48,443 nucleotides of DNA from Williamsia sp. GTDB lineage: Bacteria; Bacteroidota; Bacteroidia; Chitinophagales; Chitinophagaceae. The first letter of the stretch is position 1, and each line of letters begins with the position of its first letter. A model generated the notes under the pieces. The model was not told the DNA's origin. It saw nothing but the letters and a program-made list of their open reading frames with translations, and ran no database searches. Below, piece by piece: positions 35,501 to 44,029 of the stretch. Position numbers and translations under genes: made by a program. Where the stretch lies: positions 1 through 48,443 of the forward strand of contig JADCRZ010000046.1 of assembly GCA_015069695.1 (NCBI GenBank), read 5' to 3'.

Positions 35501-37389
35501 ATGGAACGGTCAATAAATTTTCTTGCAAAAGGATTGGTGCATCCTGCCGAATCCCTGAAAATGGCAATAGGCGGACGGATATTTATGTAATCCGGGATTT
35601 TGAGGGCAGCCTTACATCCGTTGTTGGAAACCGTCAGCGTAACGGTAAACCGGCCTGTGTCGCTGTAAATATGCGCAGGATTTTGACCGGTAAAAACACT
35701 TCCATCCCCAAATTCCCAGTACCATTCAGCCAATGCATTGCCTGTAGTTTGATCCGTGAATTTTACGGGCTGAAAAGCACAGGTGGTTGCCGGCGTAGCT
35801 GAAAAATTAACGACCGGCGGCACGCCCACCCTGATCTGGTCGGTATAAACAACCGAGTCCCTGCAACCGCTCCTCGTAGTGAAGAAAAGCTTCAGGGTAT
35901 ACACGCCCGGGTTGGTATATACATGCGTTGGCTGGGCATCCCCGGAATTTGTTCCATCTCCGAAATCCCATTGATACCCGGTTATCGGTTCTACCGAATT
36001 AACCAGGGTTGAGGGGGTAAACGTAAGCGGGGCACAACCCTGCTGCGGCAGGTCTTTTACTTCTACCCGGGCGGGTGTGATCTTTACAAAACCCTGCTTG
36101 ATGATGCTGTCTGTGCATCCGTTTTGGCCGGTTACCACCAGGGTTACATTGTATTCGCCGGATTGCTGGTATGTGTGTGCCGGCTGCTGCTCGGTGGAGC
36201 TGCTGCCATCCCCAAACAGCCATCTGTAGCTGACGACACCGGTTGATCCGTTGGTGAACGAAACGGTGAGGGGAGGCCGGCAACTGGCGGCATTGGGCGC
36301 ACTGAAATCAGCCGCAGGCTTGGGCAGAACGGTGATGGCTTTGCTAATAGAATCTTTGCAGGCCCCGAAATCGCTTACCAGCTTAATGGTATAATTGCCG
36401 GGGGCTGCATACGTTTTCGCAGGTGTAAGCGCGGTAGAAGTGCTGCCATCGCCAAAGCTCCACAGGGCGCCGGAAGGAGCAGGGGCAGAGGTATTGGTCA
36501 GGGGCACCGGAACGCCGGCGCAAACCCGGACCGGACTGCTGAAACCGGCCGTAACCGTACCGATAGTAATGGCATTGGCTTTTTCCATTGTGTCGCGGCA
36601 GCCGGCGTTGTTCTGCACGATCAGCCGCACGGTATAGGTGCCTGCATTGTTATAGCTGTGGGAGGGATTGGCGGATGTAGCAATGCCCCCGTCGCCAAAC
36701 GACCAGCTGTATGCCAGCGTCCCTGTACCTGTGCTGAAGTTGGTAAAGCTGATACTGGTAGGTGGCCGGCAGCTATTGGGTGCGGTAAAGCTGAACCCGG
36801 CCAGTACCCCGCTGGTTACCCTTACATATTCCTGCTTGGAAAGCGTGGTAATGCACCCGTTGCTGTTGGTCGTGCGCAGGGAAACATTGTAATTGCCCAG
36901 GGCAGTATAGCTATGCACCGGGTTTGCCTCGGAAGAAGTAAAGCCATCGCCAAAATCCCACTCCCAGTTGGTGATACTGCCGCTTCCAGGGGTGCTGAGA
37001 TCGGTGAACTGTACATTCAAGGGAAAACAGCCTGTTGTATCTGAGGCTTTGAAGCTGACCAAGGGTGGCGCGTATGCAGTAATGTATTGTGTTTTAGTAA
37101 CAGAATCTGTTTCACCTGCGGCGTTGCGGACAAAAAGCTTGACCGTGTATTGTCCGGCATTGAAATACGTGGTGGAGGGATTCTGGTTAAAAGAGATGGT
37201 ACCATTGCCAAGTTCCCAGCGCCAGTAAACGGGATTACCGGCAGACTGGTCGCTGAATCTGATGACCAACGGAGCGCAGCCCCGGATGGTGTCGGAGCGG
37301 AAAGCTGCGGTTGTTTGCGCTCCGACTTCTACTACAGGCACAACAACATACAGCAATAAACATATAGAGAGATATCCCTTAGGCTTCAT
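32581..37389 (-). CDS. Giant PKD-repeat surface protein with gliding-type (type B) T9SS C-terminus, copy 2
   Basis: This 1602-residue protein is a paralogue of the next gene, with the same domain order. A signal peptide ends VEVGAQ (about 25) and 15 PKD-type domains follow (W-x-F-G-D-G / Y-x-x-x-G-x-Y pattern). In this copy the ninth domain still has WLFGDG. It then carries three Ig-like units in a row (DAGKDATICKGATYQL, SPADTLCAGSSLTLSASG, NAGEDKTILAGSSVTLTPK), each followed by a P-x-x-T-T-x-Y block, where the paralogue has only one. The C-terminal ~100 residues (LYMPNTFSPNGDGVNDVFYP, IFNRWGEQVYEKYNF, EVVCENSTVVTYKGNVALIR) are the type B T9SS signal. It is a likely cell-surface adhesin or motility protein (inference). 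The start ATG gives a clean signal peptide. Confidence 0.93.
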   Translation of the reverse strand: MKPKGYLSICLLLYVVVPVVEVGAQTTAAFRSDTIRGCAPLVIRFSDQSAGNPVYWRWELGNGTISFNQNPSTTYFNAGQYTVKLFVRNAAGETDSVTKTQYITAYAPPLVSFKASDTTGCFPLNVQFTDLSTPGSGSITNWEWDFGDGFTSSEANPVHSYTALGNYNVSLRTTNSNGCITTLSKQEYVRVTSGVLAGFSFTAPNSCRPPTSISFTNFSTGTGTLAYSWSFGDGGIATSANPSHSYNNAGTYTVRLIVQNNAGCRDTMEKANAITIGTVTAGFSSPVRVCAGVPVPLTNTSAPAPSGALWSFGDGSTSTALTPAKTYAAPGNYTIKLVSDFGACKDSISKAITVLPKPAADFSAPNAASCRPPLTVSFTNGSTGVVSYRWLFGDGSSSTEQQPAHTYQQSGEYNVTLVVTGQNGCTDSIIKQGFVKITPARVEVKDLPQQGCAPLTFTPSTLVNSVEPITGYQWDFGDGTNSGDAQPTHVYTNPGVYTLKLFFTTRSGCRDSVVYTDQIRVGVPPVVNFSATPATTCAFQPVKFTDQTTGNALAEWYWEFGDGSVFTGQNPAHIYSDTGRFTVTLTVSNNGCKAALKIPDYINIRPPIAIFRDSAGCTNPFARKFIDRSIGATGWTWDFGDGTSSTEQNPLHTYAKSGSYVVKLTVRNDSCENTANRQVQIVAEKADFTATDTIACKGANVVFQTRNMDQANISQQIWLFGDGFYAGGTTPVSHRYTSNGKFSVQLFIRDINGCTDTLTKQQYIRITGPTANFNAPVKTGCLNSTIVFTDLSVPDENGAIREWRWKWGDGSGEVLTAAPFQHTYAAAGNFPVQLAVTDQNGCTDSIAKTGSVLISRPTAAFTSPDSLSCYNKPIRFINQSVGTGLSSVWDFGDNASPSILSQPVHSYPDEGSYSIKLVVKDQYGCLDSTSRPQYIRIRNPRAAFTVNDSVATCPPLVTTFKNTSQNFVGYSWNFGDGTRSAVDNPTHFYNSSGTFIAKLVITSAGGCMDSTTKTMVVRGPQGDFTYLKTTGCTPVSMQFRASTKDKVSFLWDFNDGSTESSLDSSTSHTYTIPGSYIPKIILIDPQGCKVPVVGKDTIHVLGVTANFTASQLTVCDSGQVQFRNASVSNDTISTYLWNLGDGSFSTQPNPVHFYRREGRYPVSLAVTTRFGCTDTIAKATALAVVRSPVIDIQGDSALCAPATIRFTGVVARQDTAALQWRWNFGNGQQSNLQSPLPATYTRADSYTISAIATNGAGCADTSVKRVVIHPVPLVDAGKDATICKGATYQLQGANADTYLWSSPAQLSCTTCAAPVTTPDSTTVYKLQGQTIFGCKAEDSVIIEVKQPFKLRVSPADTLCAGSSLTLSASGAELYRWTPATGLDNPASARPKASPSQTTDYTVVGTDSKGCFADTAHVPLAVYPYPTVNAGEDKTILAGSSVTLTPKLSVDVTGIRWQPLTGLNCLDCPEPVAAPKQTTTYSISVYNQGGCLAKDEVTLFVVCKEGNLYMPNTFSPNGDGVNDVFYPRGRGIFGIRSFKIFNRWGEQVYEKYNFQANDGSPSAGWNGRYKDKDAGQDVYVYIIEVVCENSTVVTYKGNVALIR

Positions 37390-37511
37390 AAATAGATCCC
37401 TGTTCCAGTGGTTTGCTCCAGCGGTCGTCTAGGTTGTGTTCCTGTTGGTTGAAAGGGTAAAAGTACGGTTATAAAACGGATCTGGTGAAGGGAAGACAGA
37501 AGCCTGTAGTA

Positions 37512-37928
37512 TCACTTTTTACGCAGCAGGATGGAAGCAAGTCCGTTGGAAGTGGTTACCTCCGCAAACACGGCATCAACATAGTAATCTGTTACTTTCC
37601 ATGTTTGGTTAAGCCGTTTTACAGGTTCTTGGGCGGAAGGGAAGTTGGAGGTCATGGTAAGATTGCTTACATCGCCCTTCCAGGTGCCGTTGGTTACAGA
37701 GGAGCCGCTGATGGCATCTACTTTCTCATCTTTGTAGAACTGAAATTCGTAAGAAGCAAACAGGTAGGAATAATCGATGCCGCCTTCTGCATAGGTTTGC
37801 AGGTACCAGCGCCCATCGGTCATGATGCCCAGCAGGTAGTTTTCTTTTTGTTTGTCAATGAATTTTTTGCAGGATAAGGTGCCTAACAGGCTGAAACCCA
37901 GCAGAAAAAACAACGCCCACTTTTTCAT
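37512..37928 (-). CDS. Small lipocalin-like lipoprotein
   Basis: This is a 138-residue predicted lipoprotein. The signal peptide ends FSLLGTLSCKKF, with the lipidated Cys near residue 20. The mature part is beta-rich with GRWYLQTYAEGG, YEFQFYKDEKVDAISG and GTWKGDVSNLTMT, a pattern like the lipocalin-like/DUF lipoproteins of Bacteroidota, in which a GxW motif opens the barrel. I chose ATG 37928 over the longer frame because it gives a proper signal peptide and lies 10 bases past the M32 stop. It is probably co-transcribed with the M32 carboxypeptidase gene. It may or may not run on into the PKD genes, because 122 bases separate them. Function is unknown. Confidence 0.75.
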   Translation of the reverse strand: MKKWALFFLLGFSLLGTLSCKKFIDKQKENYLLGIMTDGRWYLQTYAEGGIDYSYLFASYEFQFYKDEKVDAISGSSVTNGTWKGDVSNLTMTSNFPSAQEPVKRLNQTWKVTDYYVDAVFAEVTTSNGLASILLRKK

Positions 37929-37938
37929 GGGAGAAGAT

Positions 37939-39456
37939 TTAGTCAGTGAAATTATAAATGTTGTGGTACTTCTTGGCAGCATACTCCAGGAAATATACGC
38001 TATTTAAGGATTCGCCGGTAATGTTTTTACAAAGTTCGTCACTGGTCCATTTCCGGCCATGTTGGTGTACCTGCTCCCTCAGCCAGGCCAGCAGGGGGGT
38101 GGTATTCCCATTTTGAAGGTCCTGTTCAAGCCCGGGAATTTGTTTGAGGGCTGCATCATAGAACTGGGCTGCATACAGGCTGCCCAGGCTGTAGGTCGGA
38201 AAATATCCGAAGCTTCCATGGCTCCAGTGCACATCCTGCAAACACCCGTTGCGGTCATCGGGCACGCCGATGCCCAGGTATTTTTCATAGAGCTCGTTCC
38301 AGAAAGCAGGAATGTCATGTGTTTTCACCGATCCCTCGATCAGGCCTTTCTCCAGTTCGTAGCGGATCATCACATGAAAATGATACGTAAGCTCATCTGC
38401 TTCGGTGCGGATCAGCGAAGCTTGCACGCGGTTGATGGCTTTGTAAAAATGGACAGGGTCAGTACTTCCCAGCTGCTCCGGGAAATAGGTAAGCAGCAGG
38501 GGAAAATGGTGCTGCCAGAAACCCTGGCTCCGCCCTACATTGTTCTCCCACAACCTCGACTGTGATTCATGGATGCTCAGGGATGAATACTCGCCCAGCG
38601 GCAAGCCGTACTCTTCTGCAGGCAATCCCTGTTCATAGAGCGCATGACCGGTTTCATGAATACAGCTCCAGCACATATTGCTGAAATCGTTTTCGCTGAT
38701 CCGGGTGGTTACGCGTACATCGGTGCTGCTGAAGCTGGTGGTAAACGGGTGCTCGGATATGTCCTGCCGCCCGGCCTCAAAATCAAATCCCAGCTTTTTG
38801 ATGATCTCCAGCCCGAACTGCCATTGCAGCTCACGGGGATAGTGTTTTTGCAGGAAAGCATTATCAACCTGTGGCTGACGGGCAATGCTGGACAGCAAGG
38901 CCGACAGCGGGGGGCGCAGTCCGCTGAATGCTGCATCCAGAAAGGAAACGGTGCAGCCGCGCTCATAGTCGTTGAGCAGGGCATTGTAGGGATGGCCTTC
39001 CCACCCCAGCTGGCTGGCTTCCCGCCGTTTTAAATGGATCAGCTTATCGAGCGGGTCTTCAAATGTTTCGAATGAATTGGCTGCTTTTGCGTGGGCCCAG
39101 TACTGGTAGCTCTTGGAGACCGCTTCACTCATGGCCCGCACAAATGTGGCAGGCAGCTTCTTGAGCTTGTTGTAATCGTACAGGGAGAGTTCGATGTTTT
39201 TGCGTTCTTCTTCCGACAGGTCGCCGCTGCCGGCCAGCGTTTCCAGCAATTGTCCTGTTTTCTTTGCCGTGAACAGCTTGTGCGCCGTTTCGCTTAAGGT
39301 GGCGATCTGGCGGGCCCGGTGGCCGATGCTCCTGGCGGGCATATACGTTTCCTGATCCCACTGAAGCACCGCTGCAGCATAGCGGATGTCTGCTATCTGC
39401 TGCATCTGCTCTTTGTACTTGCTATAAAGTTTCCGGGTAGAAGCCATGTTAACCAT
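37939..39456 (-). CDS. M32-family metallocarboxypeptidase
   Basis: This is a 505-residue zinc carboxypeptidase of family M32 (Taq carboxypeptidase type), which removes C-terminal residues from peptides. The zinc motif HETGHALYEQGLP (about 267-279 from the first Met; H-E-x-x-H with E as catalytic base) is followed by the second conserved block SSLSIHESQSRLWENNVGRS. That block carries the third ligand Glu and the family's H-E-S-Q-S-R signature. Other family traits are YKEQMQQIADIRYAAAVLQWDQETYMP at the N-terminus and a late LAWLREQVHQHGRKW. There is no signal peptide, so it is cytoplasmic. ATG 39447 is an alternative start. It appears unrelated to the surface genes downstream, but shares their strand. 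Confidence 0.95.
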   Translation of the reverse strand: MVNMASTRKLYSKYKEQMQQIADIRYAAAVLQWDQETYMPARSIGHRARQIATLSETAHKLFTAKKTGQLLETLAGSGDLSEEERKNIELSLYDYNKLKKLPATFVRAMSEAVSKSYQYWAHAKAANSFETFEDPLDKLIHLKRREASQLGWEGHPYNALLNDYERGCTVSFLDAAFSGLRPPLSALLSSIARQPQVDNAFLQKHYPRELQWQFGLEIIKKLGFDFEAGRQDISEHPFTTSFSSTDVRVTTRISENDFSNMCWSCIHETGHALYEQGLPAEEYGLPLGEYSSLSIHESQSRLWENNVGRSQGFWQHHFPLLLTYFPEQLGSTDPVHFYKAINRVQASLIRTEADELTYHFHVMIRYELEKGLIEGSVKTHDIPAFWNELYEKYLGIGVPDDRNGCLQDVHWSHGSFGYFPTYSLGSLYAAQFYDAALKQIPGLEQDLQNGNTTPLLAWLREQVHQHGRKWTSDELCKNITGESLNSVYFLEYAAKKYHNIYNFTD

Positions 39457-39606
39457 TTGATAAAAGTAATATTAAAAAGGAGCAATTTCAGACTTTCGCA
39501 GAAGCACAAGGTGTAGATGCCGGCATGCCTGGTAAAACCATCTCCAAACAACAGCTTATATTTATATTTACACCGTTTTGATATAAACAGATCCTAATTG
39601 TAACCA

Positions 39607-42033
39607 ATGAAGATGAATACTCTTCGCTCATTACTCCTTGTATCTTTTCTGTCGGGCTTGTGTTTGGCTGCTGCTGCGCAGAAAGTAGATTCTATGATGA
39701 ACATATACCGCGACAATTTCCCTCATGAAAAAATATATGTTCAGTTCGATAAAAGTTATTATACCGCCGGCGACAAGATCTGGTTCAAGGCTTACCTGAT
39801 GAACGGGCCCTTTCAATCAGACATCAGCCGTACGGTATTTGCCGAGCTTGTTAATGAAAACGGAACAGTTGTACAGCAGGCCACCATACCGGTCCTGAAT
39901 GCCTCTGCTGCTTCCAATTTTGAGATACCGACAAATTATTCGGGCCGCTCGCTCTACTTCAGGGCATACACAAAGTGGATGCTGAATTTTGACACCGCTT
40001 TTCTATTCGAGAAAAATCTCCCCCTGATCACGACTGCTTCCACAGCCGCCACCAAGCCGGCGGCAGCCAATGCAACCAGCTTCCAGTTCTTTCCGGAAGG
40101 AGGCGACCTGGTCAGTGCCCTTGAATCTGTGCTGGCTTTTAAGGCCAATGATAAGTACGGGTTGCCGGTAAAAGTAAGAGGCTATATAAAGAATGCAGCT
40201 GGCAAAAAAGTAACAGACTTTGCGACCGGCCACGATGGCATGGGTAGCCTCAAGTTCACCCCGGCAAAAGGGGAAACCTATGCGGCTGTGTGGAAAGATT
40301 CTACCAACAAAGAAACCACGACCGCCCTTCCACAGGCAAAAGAGACAGGTGTGGTGCTGAACGCCATGGGCTCAACCGGTTCTGTGGTATACACCGTTAA
40401 GCGCAGCGAGGAAGGCGGGAATGATTTTAAACAGCTGATCGTGGAAGCCCATATGGACCAGCAACTGGTATACCGGGCAAAAATGAAGCTCGAAGAAAGC
40501 AGTTCCAACAGCGGCCGGATACCTGTGGACCAGCTGCCCTCGGGCATCCTCCAGGTAACTGTTTTCACGGCCGACTGGAAGCCGCTGGCAGAACGGGTTG
40601 TTTTTGTGAACAACAACGATTATGTATTCGATGCCCAGTTCAGACCCTTGCTGAAAAACCTGGCGAAACGGGGAAAAAACGTGATCGAAATAGAAGTGTC
40701 TGATACCTCCCTCTCCAATCTTTCCGTAGCAGTAACCGACCTCAATGCCAATGCACCGCTGGAAGGGGAGGACAATATTTACAGTCACCTGTTGCTGGCC
40801 GCTGATCTAAAAGGATATATCCACAACCCGGGTTATTATTTCAACTCTTTCGCCGACAGCGTTGTGCAGCAGCTCGACCTGGTAATGCTCACACATGGCT
40901 GGCGCCGGTTTAAATGGGAGGATCTCGTACAGGGCAAGCTGCCCCAGATAAAATATCCTGTGGAAGATTATATCACACTCAATGGTACTGCAGTTGGTGT
41001 CGACCCCAGCAAACTGGGAAAAGACAACCAGATGAACCTGATCATCCAATACAAGGACTCCAGCAAGCAGTTTATGTTTGTGGATGTGAGCAAGGGAGGC
41101 AAGTTCACCCTGCCCGGTTTAGTGTTCTATGATACGGCAAAAGTTTATTATCAGCTCAATGGAAAGAACCGGCAAAACGGAAGTCTTTCGCTGAGCATGG
41201 ACAATGATCTCCTGAAAGGATATCCTTTTTTGCAGGCGCTGAATGCCAATAAAAATGTGGGCCTGCTGCCGCCTGCTGACGTCATAGCCAAGAACAAAGC
41301 CCTGCTAGAGCAAAGCATCCAGCAGGAAACTGAACGCAGCAAGAAAGCCAAGATGCTGGAGGAAGTCGTTGTGCGGGCAAGAACAAAGAGTGCAGAGCAA
41401 AAGCTGGACGAACGCTATACCAGCGGCCTGTTCAGGGGGGGAGATGGTTATAGCTTTGACCTGACCAGCGACGTCGCTGCCGGCGGGTATATTTCTCTTT
41501 TTAATTATTTGCAGGGCAAGGTTCCCGGACTGCAGATCAGCAGCTCAGGCCCAACAGGCGCTACCCTTAGCTGGCGGGGCGGATCTCCGGATCTGTACCT
41601 GGATGAGATCCGCACAGATGCTTCTGCTATTTCTTCCATGTCCATGTCTGACATTGCTTATGTAAAAGTAATGCGCCCTCCTTTCTTTGGCAGTGCAGGC
41701 GGCGGAGGCAACGGAGCAATTGCCGTGTACACCAAAAAAGGCGGTGATGCGACCGGTGGTGCTGATTTCAAGGGCATGAGCCAGGTAACTATCTCCGGCT
41801 ATACCCCTGTCCGCGAATTTTATTCGCCCAACTATGCACAGGACAATCCGCTAAACGATTTAACTGATCTGCGCACAACCATTTATTGGGCGCCTTACAT
41901 ATTCCTGGGCAAGGAAAAAAAGAAGATCTCCCTCAATTTCTACAACAACGACATCAGCAAATCTTACCGGGTTGTTATAGAAGGCGTGAACGATGCAGGA
42001 AAGCTGACCAGGGTAGAAGAGATCGTAAAATAG
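39607..42033 (+). CDS. Surface/periplasmic protein with MG2-like N-terminus and a TonB-plug-like C-terminal domain
   Basis: This 808-residue exported protein has a signal peptide ending LCLAAAAQ (about 24). The first third (FPHEKIYVQFDKSYYTAGDKIWFKAYLM) is the macroglobulin MG2-like start seen in many Bacteroidota proteins. More beta-sandwich domains follow. Around residues 585-722 there is a TonB-receptor plug-like domain: EEVVVRARTKS, then YLQGKVPGLQI, a W-R-G-G element, PDLYLDEI and GGNGAIAVYTKKG. No membrane barrel follows, and the protein ends about 85 residues later. Such MG2-plug hybrids are found in Bacteroidota but their role is not established. The plug could interact with a SusC-type barrel or TonB (inference). 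nif3 follows after 19 bases. Confidence 0.8.
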   Translation: MKMNTLRSLLLVSFLSGLCLAAAAQKVDSMMNIYRDNFPHEKIYVQFDKSYYTAGDKIWFKAYLMNGPFQSDISRTVFAELVNENGTVVQQATIPVLNASAASNFEIPTNYSGRSLYFRAYTKWMLNFDTAFLFEKNLPLITTASTAATKPAAANATSFQFFPEGGDLVSALESVLAFKANDKYGLPVKVRGYIKNAAGKKVTDFATGHDGMGSLKFTPAKGETYAAVWKDSTNKETTTALPQAKETGVVLNAMGSTGSVVYTVKRSEEGGNDFKQLIVEAHMDQQLVYRAKMKLEESSSNSGRIPVDQLPSGILQVTVFTADWKPLAERVVFVNNNDYVFDAQFRPLLKNLAKRGKNVIEIEVSDTSLSNLSVAVTDLNANAPLEGEDNIYSHLLLAADLKGYIHNPGYYFNSFADSVVQQLDLVMLTHGWRRFKWEDLVQGKLPQIKYPVEDYITLNGTAVGVDPSKLGKDNQMNLIIQYKDSSKQFMFVDVSKGGKFTLPGLVFYDTAKVYYQLNGKNRQNGSLSLSMDNDLLKGYPFLQALNANKNVGLLPPADVIAKNKALLEQSIQQETERSKKAKMLEEVVVRARTKSAEQKLDERYTSGLFRGGDGYSFDLTSDVAAGGYISLFNYLQGKVPGLQISSSGPTGATLSWRGGSPDLYLDEIRTDASAISSMSMSDIAYVKVMRPPFFGSAGGGGNGAIAVYTKKGGDATGGADFKGMSQVTISGYTPVREFYSPNYAQDNPLNDLTDLRTTIYWAPYIFLGKEKKKISLNFYNNDISKSYRVVIEGVNDAGKLTRVEEIVK

Positions 42034-42052
42034 AATCGCAAATAAATCGCGC

Positions 42053-43156
42053 ATGCCAACCATTCACGAGATTACCACGTTCCTCGAATCGCTGGCGCCG
42101 CTTCCATACCAGGAAAGCTACGACAATGCGGGCCTGATAACCGGTTCCGGGCAGTGGACGTGTAAAGGCGTGCTGGTAACCCTGGATGCTACAGAAGAAG
42201 TGGTGCAGGAGGCCATTCAAAAAGGATGTAACCTGGTGGTGGCCCATCATCCCATCCTCTTCAGGGGATTGAAAAAGATCAATGGGAACGATTATGTAGA
42301 GAAGTCGATCATCCATGCCATCAAAAACGATGTGGCACTCTATGCCATTCATACCAACCTGGACAATGTAAAACGGGGTGTCAACAACCGGATCGCTGAT
42401 CGATTGGGATTGGTAAACCGGTCGGTGTTGCTGCCCAAGGGAGGAACCCTGAAAAAGCTGTTTACGTTTGTACCGCTGGAACAGGCGGAGGCTGTAAAGA
42501 ATGCCCTCTTTGAAGCCGGTGGCGGACAGATCGGTAACTACAGCGAATGCAGCTTTTCTGTACAGGGGGCCGGGACGTTTACAGCAGGCGAACATACAGA
42601 TCCTTTTGTAGGCAGGAAGGGGGAGCGGCATACGGAAACAGAGATCAAACTGGAAATGGTCTTTCCTGAGTACCTGGAAAAGCGATTGGTGCAGGCCCTG
42701 ATCAAAGCACATCCGTATGAAGAAGTAGCGTATGATGTAGTGTTGCTTTCCAATGCGCATCCCGGTGTGGGCGCAGGTTTGCTGGGAGAGCTGCCCCAGC
42801 CGGCAGGGGAAGGCGACATGCTCCGCCTGCTGAAAGAAAGGTTTCAACTCCGGGTCATCCGCCATACCCGGTTGCTGGGGAAACCCCTTAAAAAGGTGGC
42901 GGTTTGCGGAGGCGCCGGCAGCTTTCTTATTTCTAAAGCCCTTCAAGCCGGTGCCGACATGTACATCACCGCCGACATTAAATACCATGAGTTTTTTGAT
43001 GCCAATGGCCGGATGGTCATAGCAGATATCGGTCATTATGAGAGCGAACAATATACGGTCGACCTGCTGCTTGAACTTTTAAAGCAGAAATTTAGTACTT
43101 TTGCCCTCCTTAAAACTGAAGTAAGCACCAATCCGGTCTGTTACTTTACAAGTTAA
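42053..43156 (+). CDS. Nif3-like dinuclear metal centre protein (DUF34)
   Basis: This is a 367-residue member of the Nif3/DUF34 family, which forms hexameric rings with a dinuclear metal site. The first lobe shows YDNAGLITG (about 21-29), LVTLDATEEVV and the metal-ligand block NLVVAHHPILFRGLK, then YAIHTNLDNVKRGVN. A central insert domain of about 100 residues (YEEVAYDV at its end), seen in the long form of the family, separates the lobes. The second lobe has KVAVCGGAGSFLI, ADMYITADIKYHEFFDA and DIGHYESEQ with the remaining His/Glu ligands. The cellular role is debated (GTP cyclohydrolase-like and metal-related proposals exist). It is followed by a zinc-ribbon protein gene, a recurrent Bacteroidota pairing. 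Confidence 0.95.
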   Translation: MPTIHEITTFLESLAPLPYQESYDNAGLITGSGQWTCKGVLVTLDATEEVVQEAIQKGCNLVVAHHPILFRGLKKINGNDYVEKSIIHAIKNDVALYAIHTNLDNVKRGVNNRIADRLGLVNRSVLLPKGGTLKKLFTFVPLEQAEAVKNALFEAGGGQIGNYSECSFSVQGAGTFTAGEHTDPFVGRKGERHTETEIKLEMVFPEYLEKRLVQALIKAHPYEEVAYDVVLLSNAHPGVGAGLLGELPQPAGEGDMLRLLKERFQLRVIRHTRLLGKPLKKVAVCGGAGSFLISKALQAGADMYITADIKYHEFFDANGRMVIADIGHYESEQYTVDLLLELLKQKFSTFALLKTEVSTNPVCYFTS

Positions 43157-43213
43157 CGCGGTATGTAATACAGGTTTACGGCAGTTTACACATCACCAAA
43201 TTGTTTTAGATTC

Positions 43214-43969
43214 ATGGCTAATGTCAAAGACTTCTCAGTAGAAGAAAAGCTGACCGCCCTTGTCAGGCTGCAAAAAATAGAATCCAAGTTAGATGAAATC
43301 CAGATCCTGAAAGGTGAACTTCCCATGGAAGTAAGCGACCTCGAAGATGAAATCCAGGGATTGAATGCCAGGCAGACCCGTGTGGAAGAAGAGATCAATG
43401 GCATCAAGGAATTTATCGAGCAGAAAAAAGAAGCGATCAAGGAATCTGAAGGCCTGATCAAAAAATACGACAAGCAAAGCACCAACGTAAAAAATAACCG
43501 CGAGTTCGAGGCGATCAACAAGGAGCTGGAAATGCAGCAGTTGGAGATCAAGTTGTCTGAAAAGCACATCAAGGATGCCAACGAGGAAATTGCGGAGAAA
43601 GCTGTTCTGCTTGAAAAGGCAAAAAAGAACGTAGCAGCCAAGGAAAATGTGCTGAAAGGAAAAAAGGATGAACTGGAAAAGATCATCGGCGCAACGGAAA
43701 AAGAAGAAAAGCATTACAACAAGCTTTCTTCGGAAGCCCGCGAAAAGGTAGACGAGCGCCTTCTGCTTTCTTACGACAGGATCCGGAAAAACTACCGCAA
43801 CGGACTGGGGGTAGTTCCTGTTCTGCGGGATGCCTGCGGTGGTTGCTTTAACGCCATCCCGCCCCAGAAGCAAAGCGAGATCAAACAACGCAAAAAGATC
43901 ATTATTTGTGAAAACTGCGGCCGCATTCTGGTAGATTCCGAGCTCAATGATGCTGTAGAGATCGGATAG
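43214..43969 (+). CDS. Coiled-coil protein with C-terminal C4 zinc ribbon (COG1579 type)
   Basis: This 251-residue cytoplasmic protein has a long coiled coil over about residues 10-190, rich in Glu, Lys and Leu (for example EEINGIKEFIEQKKEAIKE). It is followed by a zinc ribbon of the C4 type: a first pair in DACGGCF and a second in IICENCGRIL. The order matches the COG1579/DUF164 zinc-ribbon family. Proteins of this kind have been linked in other phyla to nucleic acid or gene-expression roles, but no activity is settled here. It is 57 bases downstream of nif3 on the same strand, so a shared transcript is likely. A very strong terminator 28 bases after its stop ends the unit. Confidence 0.88.
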   Translation: MANVKDFSVEEKLTALVRLQKIESKLDEIQILKGELPMEVSDLEDEIQGLNARQTRVEEEINGIKEFIEQKKEAIKESEGLIKKYDKQSTNVKNNREFEAINKELEMQQLEIKLSEKHIKDANEEIAEKAVLLEKAKKNVAAKENVLKGKKDELEKIIGATEKEEKHYNKLSSEAREKVDERLLLSYDRIRKNYRNGLGVVPVLRDACGGCFNAIPPQKQSEIKQRKKIIICENCGRILVDSELNDAVEIG

Positions 43970-43996
43970 TTTAGCGGGCGGTTGATATGTTATCAG

Positions 43997-44029
43997 AAGG
44001 GTGTTCCGGGGGAACACCCTTTCTTTTTT
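43997..44029 (+). terminator. Strong intrinsic terminator after the zinc-ribbon gene
   Basis: A perfect 11-bp stem (AAGGGTGTTCC, GGG loop, GGAACACCCTT) is followed by TCTTTTTT. It ends the MG2/nif3/zinc-ribbon transcript before recN. Confidence 0.92.

Noticed and set aside
28198-37389. Long tandem DNA repeats or CRISPR-like arrays in the PKD genes
   Set aside because: The repeat is at protein level (PKD domains of about 85-90 residues) and diverged in DNA; there are no uniform short repeats and spacers.
41975-43051. A 358-codon open frame on the minus strand over the Nif3-like gene
   Set aside because: The plus-strand frame encodes a complete Nif3/DUF34 protein with all metal-site motifs. 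The antisense frame has no recognisable motif and follows from the base composition of the real gene.
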